Source of the DNA: Amblyomma americanum
Taxonomy: Eukaryota > Arthropoda > Arachnida > Ixodida > Ixodidae
Length of the DNA stretch: 64,000 nt
NCBI RefSeq assembly: GCF_052857255.1
Contig: NC_135506.1
Location: forward strand, 81,749,618 to 81,813,617
Direction: 5' to 3'
Part shown: one piece after another, positions 1-10,953 of the stretch
Layout of the letters: the number at the start of each line of letters is the position of its first letter
Position numbering within the stretch: position 1 is the first letter of the stretch
The notes under the pieces: generated by a model
Databases searched by the model: none
Seen by the model: the letters and a program-made list of their open reading frames with translations, nothing else
Told to the model about the DNA's origin: nothing
Position numbers and translations under genes: made by a program

Positions 1-1058
1 ATTTATTGATGGTTCGTTTTCAGCCTTCTAGGGCACAGAAAAAAAAGTAAGTTATCAAGAAGCTTTTAAATACATTTTAAATTCGCGTGGTATGCTTTTT
101 CACCAAAATATCCACTGGGATGTTTCATTGGAAATTTGTCCAGCATGTTCAGAAGTGATTATACCAGCGGATTTGATGGTCTCAGTTATCTGAGCTTAGA
201 ACGAATGCACTGAGATTACGCATAGCAAGAATTAATGTGATCAGCGTGGTAACTCGCTTTCCTGCTAACATGTCGCTGGAGCGCAAGTGAGACCGCGTTA
301 CAAGGAATCAAATGCTTACTTAAGCTGCAGAGCAGAAACTACGTTTTCGCGCTCCTGTTTCAACATTACGATTAAGCAGTGCGAAGCGTCTGTGCTCATT
401 GCAGCTTCATCACTGTGACCGCTGGTCTCTCTATGCATTCTACTTTTGTGAACGAGCCAAGTTACTTCCACAAAAGAGCTCAATAAAGGAATCGCGAAAC
501 AAAGCTTATGTAGAAATTACTCAGCATGCTGAGCATGACCATACTGAACATTTGGCCTACAGTCAAGCGTTGTACGGAGCAACTAGTTTGTTAATTCCAC
601 TTGTCTAAGATATAACCTCTTCTTTAGGCCAAGTTGAAAGGAGCACAAACGCATCAGTCAAGAACCTGTAAAAAGGAACCAACCAGCCCATCAACCAACC
701 CTAGCGGAAGAGCCTCGACACCACTCTCTAACAGAGCAACCAGTCAAAAGCATTCTAGTCATATAGCGGTCTCTCTACAGTGAAGTGTAATAAACTCCTT
801 AGCATATGATGCTCACAAAAAATAAATATGCAGCGTGACAGTACTATTGCGCTCCCATTCCGAAAAACAAACTACGATAGAAGCAAAATAGCACAGTATT
901 AGCCCTGAATCGGCCGCTGATACTCCCTTTGCCATTATAAAACCAGTATATGTGAAATAGGTTTTCAGTTTGATTTCATAGGCGTAAACCTTTTGGTCTG
1001 GATACATTTGAGGAGTGCTATACATACTACAGACAATGGCGGTTGATGACTGCTGTCT
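1..1058. other. Unassigned stretch
   Basis: I see no gene, RNA or repeat I can name. The short open frames here have no recognisable domain and no supporting start context. Confidence 0.5.
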
Positions 1059-1085
1059 ACATGAGGAATACAAGAAGCGCCTCAT
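1059..1085 (-). pseudogene. Relic of leader-peptide motif
   Basis: On the minus strand this reads E-A-L-L-V-F-L-M and then a TAG stop, matching the hydrophobic core of the leader-motif family found near 2.3 kb, 8.1 kb and throughout 36-63 kb. The stop directly after the Met suggests a dead copy, or an exon edge I cannot resolve. Flanking sequence resembles the copy at 2.3 kb. Confidence 0.3.
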
Positions 1086-1119
1086 TCCAAATCACTTCAG
1101 GCTATGGTAGATGTGAAAT

Positions 1120-1357
1120 GGGCTTTTAGTTTTATTTCATGGGATCTAAAGTTCCAAAGCACGTCAGGCTATGTGAGACACTGTAGTGGAGGGCTAGGGA
1201 ATATTCTGTGTACCCGGGGCTCTTTAATGTGCGCAGACGCACAGTACACGAGCCTCAACATTTAGCCTCCATCGAAATGCGACCGCTGCGGCCGGGGTCG
1301 AACCCGCGTCTTTTGGGTCAGCAGACGAGCGCTATAACCACTGAGCCACTGCGACTG
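1120..1357 (-). repeat. tRNA-headed SINE, short type (B)
   Basis: The high-coordinate end holds a tRNA-like head in antisense, with both internal pol III promoter boxes (A box near 1340, B box near 1300). It is followed toward low coordinates by the shared SINE centre with its GTTAAAG-type motif. The same arrangement recurs at 6974, 19046, 20308 and 43880. The copy is diverged. Confidence 0.7.
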
Positions 1358-2014
1358 CTGAGACTTGAAACTGATCTTAGCTTAAAAGTCATCGATGAAA
1401 TAGCAGCGCTGAAAATCGAGAGGTTCTCATCCTAACCACTGTCTGCAGTATGTATAGCACCCCTCAAAAGTATACAGTCCAAAGGGTTTGCTTCTAAGCT
1501 GTTCAGCAGAGCTCCCTAGCATATATGGCACTCCAAAGCTTTAGAATTTGGGATGCGATGGCATTGCTCTTTTGAGAGGTTATGGTTTCTGATAATGCAT
1601 AACGAGCCATGCAGCAGGCTTCACCAGCAAACCCCTTGAGCCGTACACATTTGAAGGGGGGTGTAAACATGAACACTGCTGCATATAAAATGAGAGTTAG
1701 CTGCCCTAAAGGCGTCCGCGTGTAAGTCGCTCCACGAATAATATCTAACACGAGAACCATTTTTCCCTGCATCTTTCCATAGAGCATTTCGTCACTATCA
1801 CGTCCAGTGAGTGCACTTCCATTACCGCCACGGATTGCAAGCGCGTAAAGTGACCTTCACAGCAACGTTTCCCGACAATGTCACTACCTTTAAATTCCCG
1901 CCTCTGCAATAGCGTTGAACACGAACTATGCTCACCGGTATTTTGTCGTGGCAGGAGCCGACCCATTTTAGCACTGCTTCGTTTACCACTTGCGTTTGAC
2001 GTCGTCTGCCATGT
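1358..2014. other. Unassigned stretch
   Basis: No recognisable gene or repeat. Short open frames on both strands look like chance. Confidence 0.5.
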
Positions 2015-2305
2015 CTAGTTTCGGCTTGCCGTGTGCATTAGTAGATGCATCCGCCAGGCTTCCTGCGGTAGTGCCCCGTTGTGGTAGTGCCCCGCTGCTT
2101 TCATGTTGTGTATTTTGGTGTATTCCGTGGTTGTACTGAACGTCTTATCGCTGCAAGGTTGTCGCCAGTTTTCCTTGCATTGGTTAAGGCCATGTCGGGT
2201 TCCATGCTGTGAAGCCGACGCTCCCAAGAACTGTATTGATGCCGATGAGCTTGGCACCGGGTGGTCAATGATTGCCCTCTACATGAGGAATAGAAGAAGC
2301 GCCGC
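2015..2305 (-). pseudogene. Leader-motif family copy with one in-frame stop
   Basis: The minus strand reads A-A-L-L-L-F-L-M, a TAG stop, then a continuous open frame of about 87 codons ending at 2015. The downstream part is polar, Thr/His/Asn-rich and has two Cys. The hydrophobic core matches the family in the 36-63 kb array, and the DNA of the downstream part aligns by eye with 42420-42830. Function is unknown; the look is that of a signal peptide plus a short secreted mature region. The internal stop argues for a pseudogene, unless an intron removes it. Confidence 0.35.
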
Positions 2306-2530
2306 TTTGAAGCACACTGCTCCAGAATGGCTGAACTTTGTAGAGCTGGCGAATCAGTCGCGGACCGAAACGCGCGGAAGTCCCTGCCAGGACTCAGGTC
2401 TCCAGGAAGAGGCAGCATCGCCGCTTTGCGAGGTATCAAGCGGCTGGCCTTGGTCCTGCACAGAAGCGATAATTTGCACAATAATCTGCAATAACGTGCA
2501 TAGAAGCGCCACTCATCATCATCTTCCAAT

Positions 2531-3080
2531 ATTAAATGTCATAATGCTGATTTCAGGCTGCGAGAAGAATGCACTACAACGCGCTGCCTTCACTGCCTTG
2601 CGCTGTTAAGGGGTTATTTACTCAAATTAAGTCTGCAGCCTATATCAAGTACACGAGCAAGAAAATACCGTGGTCCATTTCTACTCCGTATCCAGCGGTT
2701 GATGACTTTCACATGATTTGTAATATTCACAAAGAATTTTTGTGGTCAACAGCAGTGGCTCAGTGGTTTTATTTCGTCTGAAGAGCCGAAGTCCGTCTGC
2801 AGCGGCACCCCTGCGTACAGACGATATGCAAAGTTGCCGGGGGCTGCCAGATGTCATTTTTCGTTGAAGAACACCCAGGATTTCCAAACAAACCCGGTGT
2901 CCTACAATACGCCACGCCTTTTATCCCACATAATTGTTTTATTAGGGCCCCCAGGTTTAGAGCACGCGTGTGATAGGTTTAGCATTCAAATAAACTGTCC
3001 ATGCGTCGAACATCTGTTATCTCCGGCGCAATATTTCAAACATTACCAGAAAAACGATAAGTAGCAATATACCTACTTAT
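2531..3080. other. Unassigned stretch
   Basis: No feature recognised. Confidence 0.5.
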
Positions 3081-3092
3081 CCCTGAAGCGAA

Positions 3093-3865
3093 GAAGGACG
3101 TTCTGGCGGGCTAGTTGGTACATGATGAACAGAAAGGGTATAAACTGCGCGAACAAGACAGGACGAGAGGCACACAAATCGACAGCAAAGCGCAGACGTT
3201 GAACTTCAGCCAGTCTGAGTAGAGCCTCACTCGCCTCCAAGCTTCTGATTTCATTATCTTGCACAACCTGAGAGCGTGCCCCCAGGGAGGACCCGGGACG
3301 CCAAAGAGACCCAGAAGTTGAGGTGGGACCATCTTCCTCCTGAGGTAGTATGCCAGCACTCGCGACTGGCACGTAGACAGAGCGATCAGGTTCACAAAGA
3401 AGAGTGCTTGATCGTTGGTCTTGAGAGGTAAAAAAGAGCCCAGGGGAGAAGAAATATAATGAAGAAGGACGTTCTAGCGGGCTAGTTGGTTCATGATGAA
3501 CAGAAAGGGTATAAACTGCGCGAACAAGACGGGACGAGAGGCACACAAATCGACAGACAAAGCGCAGACGTTGAACTTCAGCCAGTCTGAGTAGAGCCTC
3601 ACTCGCCTCCAAGCTTCTGATTTCATTATCTTGCACATCCTGCGAGCGTGCCCCCAGGAAGAACCCGGGACGCCAAAGAGCCCCAGAAGTTGAGGTGGGA
3701 CCTTCTTCCTCCTGAGGTAGTAGGCCAGCACTCGCGACTGGCACGTAGACAGAGCGATCAGGTTCACAAAGAAGAGTGCTTGATCGTTGGTCTTGAGAGG
3801 TAGAAAGGAGCCCAGGGCAGAATAAATATAATGAAGAAGGACGTTCTGGCGGGCTAGTTGGTTCA
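3093..3865. repeat. Tandem repeat, ~371-bp unit, two and a bit copies
   Basis: The string GAAGGACGTTCT begins units at 3093, 3464 and 3836, giving periods of 371 and 372. Unit 2 differs from unit 1 by scattered substitutions and a few single-base indels. Unit 3 stops after about 30 bases, where a minus-strand retroelement tail begins (TTTA repeats). Its missing interior seems to resume at 4368. Both minus frames are open through a unit, but the 371 period breaks frame between units, so I do not call a gene. Confidence 0.85.
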
Positions 3866-4367
3866 TTTATTTATTTATTTATTTATTTATACACATACCT
3901 CACAGGCTCCAACTGGAGTATTGCGTGAGGGGGGTAAGACAAACAACGTATAGCGAAAACAGGAGCAAAAAACATAGCTAACAACAAATCAAAGAATCAA
4001 AAGAAACAGAAAATTGAATCGAAAGACGCCGAACAACATCAAGCAAACGAAGAAGAACAACAACACTCTGGACGATCAGAAACGCGCATGGCTCATCGAA
4101 TTCCTGCAAAGAACTGCAAACGCATGTATATTTATAAACTGCTTGCAAGGATAGAGAATGACAGCCAAGTCGCATGGTGCAAATGAAACGTGTGCGCATC
4201 ACTACGGAATCAATTTTTTTAATGTTTCTCTAAACGTGTCTAGATTATTAATTTCAACAATGTGGCTTGGAAGATCGTTCCAAGCTGCTATTGCCAGAGG
4301 CAATGCAGATTTGTTAAATGCTTTTGTGTGGCCAAAAACACGTGTGAAACTGTGTGCGTTATATAAG
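3866..4367 (-). mobile_element. 5'-truncated non-LTR retrotransposon 3' end (CR1/L2-type)
   Basis: In antisense, about 4360 to 4202 translates as the C-terminal tail of a reverse-transcriptase ORF. It has a TRVFGHTKAFNKS stretch and the AWNDLPSHIV motif typical of CR1/L2/Jockey-type ORF2 ends, followed by a stop. A 3' UTR then ends in TAAATAAA-type repeats (3866-3892 on the plus strand). The fragment appears to split the third 371-bp repeat unit, so it inserted after the array formed. Confidence 0.75.
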
Positions 4368-4502
4368 AGAAAGGGTATAAACCGCGCGAACAAGACGGGA
4401 CGAGAGGCACACAAATCGACAGACAAAGCGCAGTGTCTGCGCTTTGTCTGTCGATTTGTGTGCCTCTCGTTCAGTCTTGTTCGCGCAGTTTATACCCTTT
4501 CT
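4368..4502. repeat. Near-perfect palindrome, 66-bp arms
   Basis: Left arm 4368-4433 and right arm 4437-4502 are reverse complements with 3 mismatches and a 3-base spacer. The arm sequence is the same AGAAAGGGTATAAAC... segment found inside each 371-bp unit (from about 3132 and 3501), so one arm continues the array and the other is inverted. Confidence 0.9.
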
Positions 4503-5310
4503 GTTCACCCTGAAGCGAACCATCTTTCTGGCAAAGGAAATAAGTTTTGTTTGATTTGATAAGAAAATCATCCAGAATTTATTTAAGCAAGCATATAACT
4601 CATGAAATAGAAAAATGCTGCAGGTGGTACCCATTCCGATTACATTTCGCGTACGGCACTCTGCCATCTGATCTACGGCAGTGGCTGTCCAGCCCTCTAC
4701 ATTCGAAGCTGTGCGACCAGTTCCGCCGTGGACTGTCCTGTAATGCAGTGTGACGTGGAAGTTAATCTGAAATGGCAAGCCTCTCAAGTTACCTCCGGCA
4801 TCAAGACTCGTTCGGCCTCAACAGAGGTCGGGAATTGTTTCCTCTCTGCTCTTACCTAGTTCCAGCTACTCTGTACTACACTTCGCTAAATTGAAACCTA
4901 CATTCCAGTTTGGTGACAGTGGAAAAGGCGGTAGCGCTGGCGCTAGTCGGACAGGTGGCCGACAGTTGCTACTCCGGTAGAACATGCTTGTAGTCATTAG
5001 TCTTTGGTAGTCATCCATTTACAGCCAACTACTCCGTGAATTGACCTCATATGAAAGGCTTATATCTGAGAAACTTGAAGCATAAGCAATGCTCACAAGA
5101 GGGTCTGACGTACTGTACATTTTTCAACAATTAATGCGTCCCTAATCTTTAAAGATGGCTCCAAAACAGCCCGATGGAATCTCCCAGTAATTACGGCAGC
5201 ACTTGGTTTAAATGCGCAGGATTCTCAATATCCGTGGGAGTCATATCCATGTTCAGTACCAGGCTGAACATGGCGGGCTGTTGCGCACATAAAACCCGCT
5301 TTGCAGCAAG
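4503..5310. other. Unassigned stretch
   Basis: Nothing recognised. A 9-bp-arm hairpin lies just inside the neighbouring segment at 5248-5273. Confidence 0.5.
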
Positions 5311-5563
5311 TACAGTGGACGGAGCCCGAACTTCAAAGTGCAGTGCAGTCTGCAGACAAGGACATTCAACTATGGGCCGTCCAGCAGGCCCGGGGTGCGC
5401 TCGAAAAGCACAAGCCTCACGACCCACCACAAACGGGCCGAACGGGGGTAGTGCAGAGGAGGGCATAACCCCGGGTCGACGATTGGCCAACGTCACGACG
5501 CGTCAAACCGTCGGTTGCTGGCATTTTCAATAAAGTTTTTCCTACCTACCTACAGTGGACGGA
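5311..5563 (+). mobile_element. Short I-like retrotransposon 3' insertion with 13-bp TSD
   Basis: The 13-base string TACAGTGGACGGA occurs exactly at 5311-5323 and 5551-5563. It flanks a 227-bp insert ending in an AATAAAG signal and CCTA repeats (5541-5550). One plus frame of the insert reads DIQLWAVQQARGALE and then a stop, like the ORF2 C-terminus of tick I-group elements. This is a 5'-truncated copy; the longer open frame over the region in another phase is spurious. Confidence 0.85.
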
Positions 5564-6973
5564 AATCACCGGACCAAAGAGGTCGGAATGCCACAGAATA
5601 AATGACACTGAGAACAAGGATAAGACGACCTCTATCAGTAGGGTACAGCATTATAATTATAGACTACTTTTTCAAAAGTTTTAAATATAAAAAATACGAA
5701 AAAACGGAATACAAATGGTGTCCCCACCGGCTGATTTCGCATTTAAACTGTGCGCGTCAACATTAAATTTCTGGCAACATTCACTTCAAAGCGGCGGCAA
5801 CCATTCCTTTTTGGTAAAGATGTCCACGACTTAATCGACTGGCGGCAAGAACAATTACAATTTCGTCGCCGATAAGTAAGTTCTTTGCTGGCGGATGAAA
5901 AAAGTTAACATGGATATAGAGAGCCAGAGAAACAATTTTTTTTACAGAGAATAATCATTGGAGTTTTCAGTGCAGTAATGTCAGCTCTCGCAAAATTAAC
6001 CTGTTAGCTCAGTGCTCTTCCATAAGACTTTCTCAAACGTGTTTGACCTGGAACTGCCAGTGAAACAGGTTTCATTGTGAAATGCGGACCTGAAGAAACA
6101 CAACTGTCGCTTTATCGTCAATGCTATTTTACTAGGACGCAGCGGCATTCATATGGGACGGAGTACGTGTGTGGCAATTTCCCAAGACTCAATTTCTGAA
6201 CATCTTTTCAACAACCCCCTACAGCACGCGTTAAAAGAATCTCGTATGCCTGCAGATAACAAGACGCGGTGCTACTAACAGGGCCCCATGCATTTGTACC
6301 CAAAAAGCCAGTAGATAGCATGCGGCATAGAGTGGTCGGGATGGCCGCAACCATGCACAGCAGCAACGCCTTAAGCGAGCTTTATGTAACGTCAAACGTA
6401 ACGGTAAAGGTACTGGCCACACATGTTGAAAGGTCCGATGAGGCGTATGGAAATACCAGGCAAAACAATTCGCGGGGATTGGAGAGTTCATGCTCAATTT
6501 TTCATCGACTGATGCCGAGTAGACAGTCCCGCCACTTGCAGCATCAGATGAACTTCCCAAAAAAGTTCAAAACAGCTTAGAACGAAAATGGAAATGCTTG
6601 TTTTGCTGACAGGCAGCGCTGCCATTTGCTGTGTCGAGAAATAGGCCTGGTTCTGGCCGGATGTTCATCGATTTTTATAACTGCTTTTTCTTGCGGAAGC
6701 CTGATACGAAGTGGCGTTCTGTAATTTACCTCACGCTGCTGTCGATGCCTACAAGCTCAGAGTGGAGGGCGTCTGCTAATATATTCTGCGCCTGCAGCAA
6801 CAGTACAGCACGGGTTAAAATTTGTGTCCCTATTTATTTGACTGCGGGAGACCATCGAAGCGTCATGCAGCCAGTTTTCATCGTATTACGGCTCGCCTCA
6901 TAGCACCAGTTTCATTGAAAGGTTTGAAAGCTGTATGTTCTTTCTTCACATAAATGCTTAAATGCGCTGTATA
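5564..6973. other. Unassigned stretch
   Basis: AT-rich in its first half. I see no gene or repeat family I can name. Confidence 0.5.
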
Positions 6974-7211
6974 GCACCCGCTGTGGCTCATTGGTTATGG
7001 TGCTCGGCTGCTGACGCAAAACCATCAGGTTCGATTGCGTCCGAAGTGGTTGCATTTAGGTAGAGGTGGCAAAATGCTGCAGGCTTATGTACTGTGCTAT
7101 CTCAGTGCACGTTAAAGAACCTCAGGCGGTAGAAATTATCTGGCACCCTCCATAACGGCGTTCTTCATAGCCCGCGCAGCTTTGGAACGTTAAACCTCAC
7201 AAAAAAAAAGA
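6974..7211 (+). repeat. tRNA-headed SINE, short type (B)
   Basis: A tRNA-like head with TGGCTCATTGG (A box) is followed by the GTGCACGTTAAAGAACC centre near 7107 and ends in an A-rich run at 7201-7210. Diverged copy in plus orientation. Confidence 0.75.
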
Positions 7212-7671
7212 ATTGCAAGGTTGCTGCGTGTAAACTCACCATCTTGCATGAGATTCTCTTGTCCGGTAGATTTAGACGCTCTGGGAAGCCTTCGCGGAGC
7301 CGCGATGACGATCCAACGCTGCCACGCTGTGTGCAACGTTACCTTCAGAGCGGTGCCTTGCGCTGCGTAGGTGGCGTCCCCACTTGTGGCCGGTGCTTCT
7401 GTCTCTATCGCTAGTCGTGCTGCTTGTCATGTCTTCGCAACGTATTTACTCCTCGCTCTGTTCAGCTAAGTCTTGGGCTCTCGACAGCTCTAGATATTAT
7501 GGGCATATGTGTGTTGCGGTTTTGCCAACCCGTGTGATGGCATGAACTCCTATGTGTAACTGTTTCTGGCGTGATCACTGAAGCATGGTTGCAATGAAGT
7601 CGTGAGTAATGGTTTCCACCTGGTGTTTTAGTGGTTACACTAACAGGTTTTCGACAAGTGGGAAACCTGCC
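7212..7671. other. Possible intron/exon border region of minus-strand family
   Basis: No coding region recognised. At 7235-7239 the minus strand carries a GTGAG splice-donor-like site, about 0.8 kb downstream of the leader motif at 8.1 kb. The same arrangement occurs in several units at 39-58 kb. Confidence 0.25.
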
Positions 7672-8275
7672 TTATGCTTGTGCTGTGTTATTGTGAGTGC
7701 CTGTTTGCTGTGACCGCTGTTGCATTTGATAGTCATGGCTGCCGAGGTGGCAACTGCGGATATATTCCTGCTTGTTGAGATCGTGAACTGTTCGTTTACA
7801 ATGTGTCACTGCCCCGTCGCTGTGTTTCTTGGCTCGTGCGGTGTTTGTGGTTTCGCATCTGCTGAAACCTGCTAATGCCATAATACCTAAAGTGTTGTTT
7901 TTTCGTTTGTTTTCTTTGTGATGTGTGTATTTTTGTAGTTCTAGTGTTCTGTCTGTTTTATGAGTGTCCTTAGGCTTGCTGCTGTGTTTGTTGTGAAATG
8001 TGCTGTGTACAGGAGGCCCCCGCATGAGGAGCAGCTGAAGCGTCGCAGCAAGGAATGCCTAAAGAGGCACTCATTGCCGCCGTCAAGAAGAACTGGAAGA
8101 GTGCCGCTGCAGACACCAAGGTAAAGTCCCTGGAGGATGGGCCATTATTCAGGGCGTTTGTCGGCGACGATTGCGTCTCTGGTGTCCGCCGAGAGCTGCG
8201 TAAGCATGGCACGACACACGTCACCACAGATTGTTTGCAGTAGTCTCGTGGAATTTTCAATGACTTCGAACACAT
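7672..8275 (-). CDS. Leader-motif family copy, double hydrophobic core (hypothetical secreted peptide)
   Basis: Two hydrophobic cores lie in antisense. The first, near 8095-8125, reads S-A-A-A-L-F-Q-F-F-L-T-A-A-M and continues through a Cys-containing, Gln-rich tail to a stop at 7970. The second, near 8025-8040, reads L-Q-L-L-L-M in a different frame and continues for about 110 codons (Lys/Thr/His-rich, few Cys) to 7672. The same two-core layout recurs at 40.6, 53.2, 54.9 and 56.4 kb. A polypyrimidine stretch ending in CAG precedes the first core (around 8115), so a spliced 5' exon is plausible. No ATG is well placed, the function is unknown, and pseudogene status cannot be excluded. Confidence 0.35.
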
Positions 8276-8349
8276 GCACGGGAAGCGCTTTTATGGTCAG
8301 CTTAATGGTGTCTCACCTTGTAATGTAAAACACGCGGCATCATGTCACC

Positions 8350-10340
8350 GTTATCTTAGATAATTTTCTTTATTTCTGGATACTGCGATCTTGTACACAA
8401 GATCATAGCAGGTGGGAAACATTGTGTTCACATACATAAACACAGGCACTTACAAACAAAATAGAATTGTACATAGAAAGTCAGCAAGAAAATACCGCGG
8501 CAAGGTCGCAAACAACAATCATTTGAAGTGCTCTTCAAACAAATGCAGTGATGTCTGCCTGACAACATCATCAATGAGGTTATTCCAATCAGTGATGGTC
8601 CTTGGAAAAAAGGGGTATTTAAACAATTAACTCGCGAATTTAATGGTGTTATGGAAAGGTAATGGCAATTTCCAGTTTGGTACTCTGAGGAATAAGTAAG
8701 GATATCGGAGTTGTCAGCTTTGAAATTATTCTTAATTCAAAGAAAAACTTTAAGCGACATATGTGATTTCTGTTAGAAATAGAGGGTAAGCCACTTTTTT
8801 TTTTAGGAGGTCACTAACTGATGCTCGCAAGTAAGTGTTATATATAAACCTTACTGCTTTCTTTTATATTCTTTCAAGTTTATTTATGTTTACCTTTTTA
8901 AAAGGGTCCGAGATAATTACTGCATATTCTAATATTGGTCTAATAATAGTGTTGTAGGCAAGGAGGAATGTACCACGGATTGCTAACTTAAGCGAGCATC
9001 GCAAGAAAATAAGCTTTCTGAGAGCGTTTGCTGAAATGTAGTCTACATGCTTGATCCAAGAGAGGTTATTAGAAATCCATAGGCCTAGACACTTATATAC
9101 TGTAACTTCATGATGAAAAGATCATTAGCATTGTAGTGATACATAAGAGGGTTTTTTTAGTGTTATCTTCATAAATATCGTTTTTTCAAAATTAATTGAC
9201 ATTTGCCACTTCTCCCACCAAGAAACTATTTTTGCAAAATCATTGTTCAGCCTAATTTGTCCTCATATAACATAACACGGACTGAGATATTTAACAATAT
9301 CACTAATAAATATTAAAAACATAGGGGGACGAGGACGGATCCATGGGGAACGCCAGAATCGATGGGAATGTAATTTAAGCAGGCTTTATGCTGTTCGACA
9401 AACTGACGATCAGGTAGGTATGATCGTATCCATGTTATTCTCTGATTATTATTTATAACAATACTGAGTTTATGAAGTAGTTTCTTGTGCGAAACCTTAT
9501 CGAAAGCTTTTCGAAAGTCCATGAAGATAACATATGTTTGGATTCTTTCGTTGGTTGCTGCCGCAAAATCGTGGACCAGCTGAGTGCATGTTGAATGCCC
9601 TCGTCTGAACCCATATTGAACAACTGCCAGTACATTATGCTCGTCGAGGAAATTAGATGCTTATGAATGATGTGTTGTAATAATTTGCACGTTGTTGAAG
9701 TTAAAAAAATAAGGCGATAATTTTGAATACACGTCATCTGTCCATTTTTGTGCAAAGGCTTCATTCTAGCAGTTTTCCAAAATCACGGTAAAACACCTTC
9801 TTTCAAAGATCGAGTGAATACCACGCACAAATACTTGGAACACCACTCTGCATAATGTTTAAGAAAGGCATTCGGAATATTATCTGGTTCAGATGATTTC
9901 TTAACATTCAGTTTTAGCAATAGATTTAAAACACCCTATTCAGAAATTACAACATCAGGCATGGAAGAAAGGGACATGCTAAGCGTGGGACATGCCCGTC
10001 ATGTTTTGTGAAAACTTTCTTAAAGCTGGTAATAAATAGTGAGGAAACCTGGACATTGTCACTTACATGTTTCCCATTTATAATAAACGTATTGTTAGAA
10101 CGAGAAACTGGTGCAATTGACCGCCAAAACTTGTCAGGAGAAATTTTTATAAAAGCCAGAAGTTGCGTATTGTAGTATTTTTCTTTATCATTCAGAATAC
10201 GCTATTTTATATTCTCTGAAACTTCATAGATTTTTGCCTCTAAATGGCCTGATCTAGACTTTATTCTTTTCTTTAGTCGTTTTAGATTGTGCTGCAATTG
10301 CAATGTTTCTCACATAATCCAGAGATTGTGATTGTCTGAC
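8350..10340 (-). mobile_element. Decayed non-LTR retrotransposon (CR1/L2/Jockey-like), ORF2 remnants
   Basis: Antisense translation gives pieces of one reverse transcriptase in several frames, in this order: a linker with KFWRSIAPVSRS-like sequence (about 10100), the motif MKPLHKNGQ..QNYRLI (9764-9700), DFRKAFDKVSHKKLL (about 9520-9475), SGVPHGS (about 9340), a degenerate LYEDK where the catalytic YADD should be (about 9265), and the C-terminal FFPRTITDWNNL (about 8610-8560). A TGA stop interrupts the frame at about 9782 and there are frameshifts. The 3' end near 8356 has an AATAAAG signal in antisense. This is an old, inactive copy. Confidence 0.85.
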
Positions 10341-10568
10341 TTCTTGCATATCACTGGTACAAAGCACTAAATTCAGTCACAAACAATGTTTTTGAAAACA
10401 AGCTACAGGTGATCCACACTACAAGTGCTGTGCATAAAACTATAATAATGAAGATCTAAACATCAATAATCAATTCATTGCCAGCACGTGCAAAATTTGC
10501 AAAGTGTCGAATATCACCCATTCAGTCCAATAATATGTTTTCTAATACCAATATTGCTGCTTGATGAT

Positions 10569-10872
10569 GCAGCGACAGGGGACACGCTGACAACTCCGGC
10601 TAAGGCAATTTTGTGACTTTTTACAGTTGGCATCGGCAGCGCTTGACCTGCGCGTAGCACTGTGTGGCCTGCTGCAGTCGGCGAAGCCATATCAGAGGAC
10701 CATCGATTACGAAGCGGAATGACCTTATCATAGCCGTGGTGAAGCCTGCCGGGAGCCACGCCCACCTGCAACTCGGGCTATAAAGAAGACACGGCACGCA
10801 TCTGCGGGCATTTTGGCAGCGACAGGGGACACGCTGACAACTCCGGCTAAGGCAATTTTGTGACTTTTTACA
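10569..10872 (+). repeat. Direct repeat in the 5' region of the CR1/L2-like element
   Basis: A segment of about 57 bases starting GCAGCGACAGGGGACACG occurs at 10569-10625 and again at 10816-10872, 247 bases apart, and then the sequences diverge. Both copies end in TTTTTACAG, a 3' splice-acceptor-like string. The spacing resembles tandem 5' promoter units of some LINEs, or an older truncated copy. Confidence 0.75.
10779..10815 (+). promoter_or_regulatory. TATA box upstream of the repeated 5' segment
   Basis: TATAAAG at 10779-10785 lies about 30 bases upstream of the second GCAGCGACAGG repeat. That is the usual TATA-to-start distance, so transcription could begin at about 10808-10816. Inference from spacing only. 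Confidence 0.35.
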
Positions 10873-10953
10873 GGTCAGTCTTCTTTTTCTTGTACCGATT
10901 GCGCGGTTCACTTTGTGTGTTCTCTGTTGCTGCCAGGAACTTGTGCTGTAAAC

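Noticed and set aside
3073..3866. Minus-strand frames of 130 and 223 codons
   Set aside because: They lie entirely in the 371-bp tandem repeat, several frames are open at once, and the 371 period breaks frame between units.
5174..5533. 119-codon plus-strand frame
   Set aside because: It crosses the boundary of the short I-like insertion with its 13-bp TSD, so it joins unrelated DNA; the element's own frame is different.
10815..10872. LTR and primer-binding site of a Gypsy-type element
   Set aside because: The TTTTGGCAGCGACAGGGG string is suggestive, but there is no second LTR, gag or integrase; the ORFs that follow belong to a non-LTR element.
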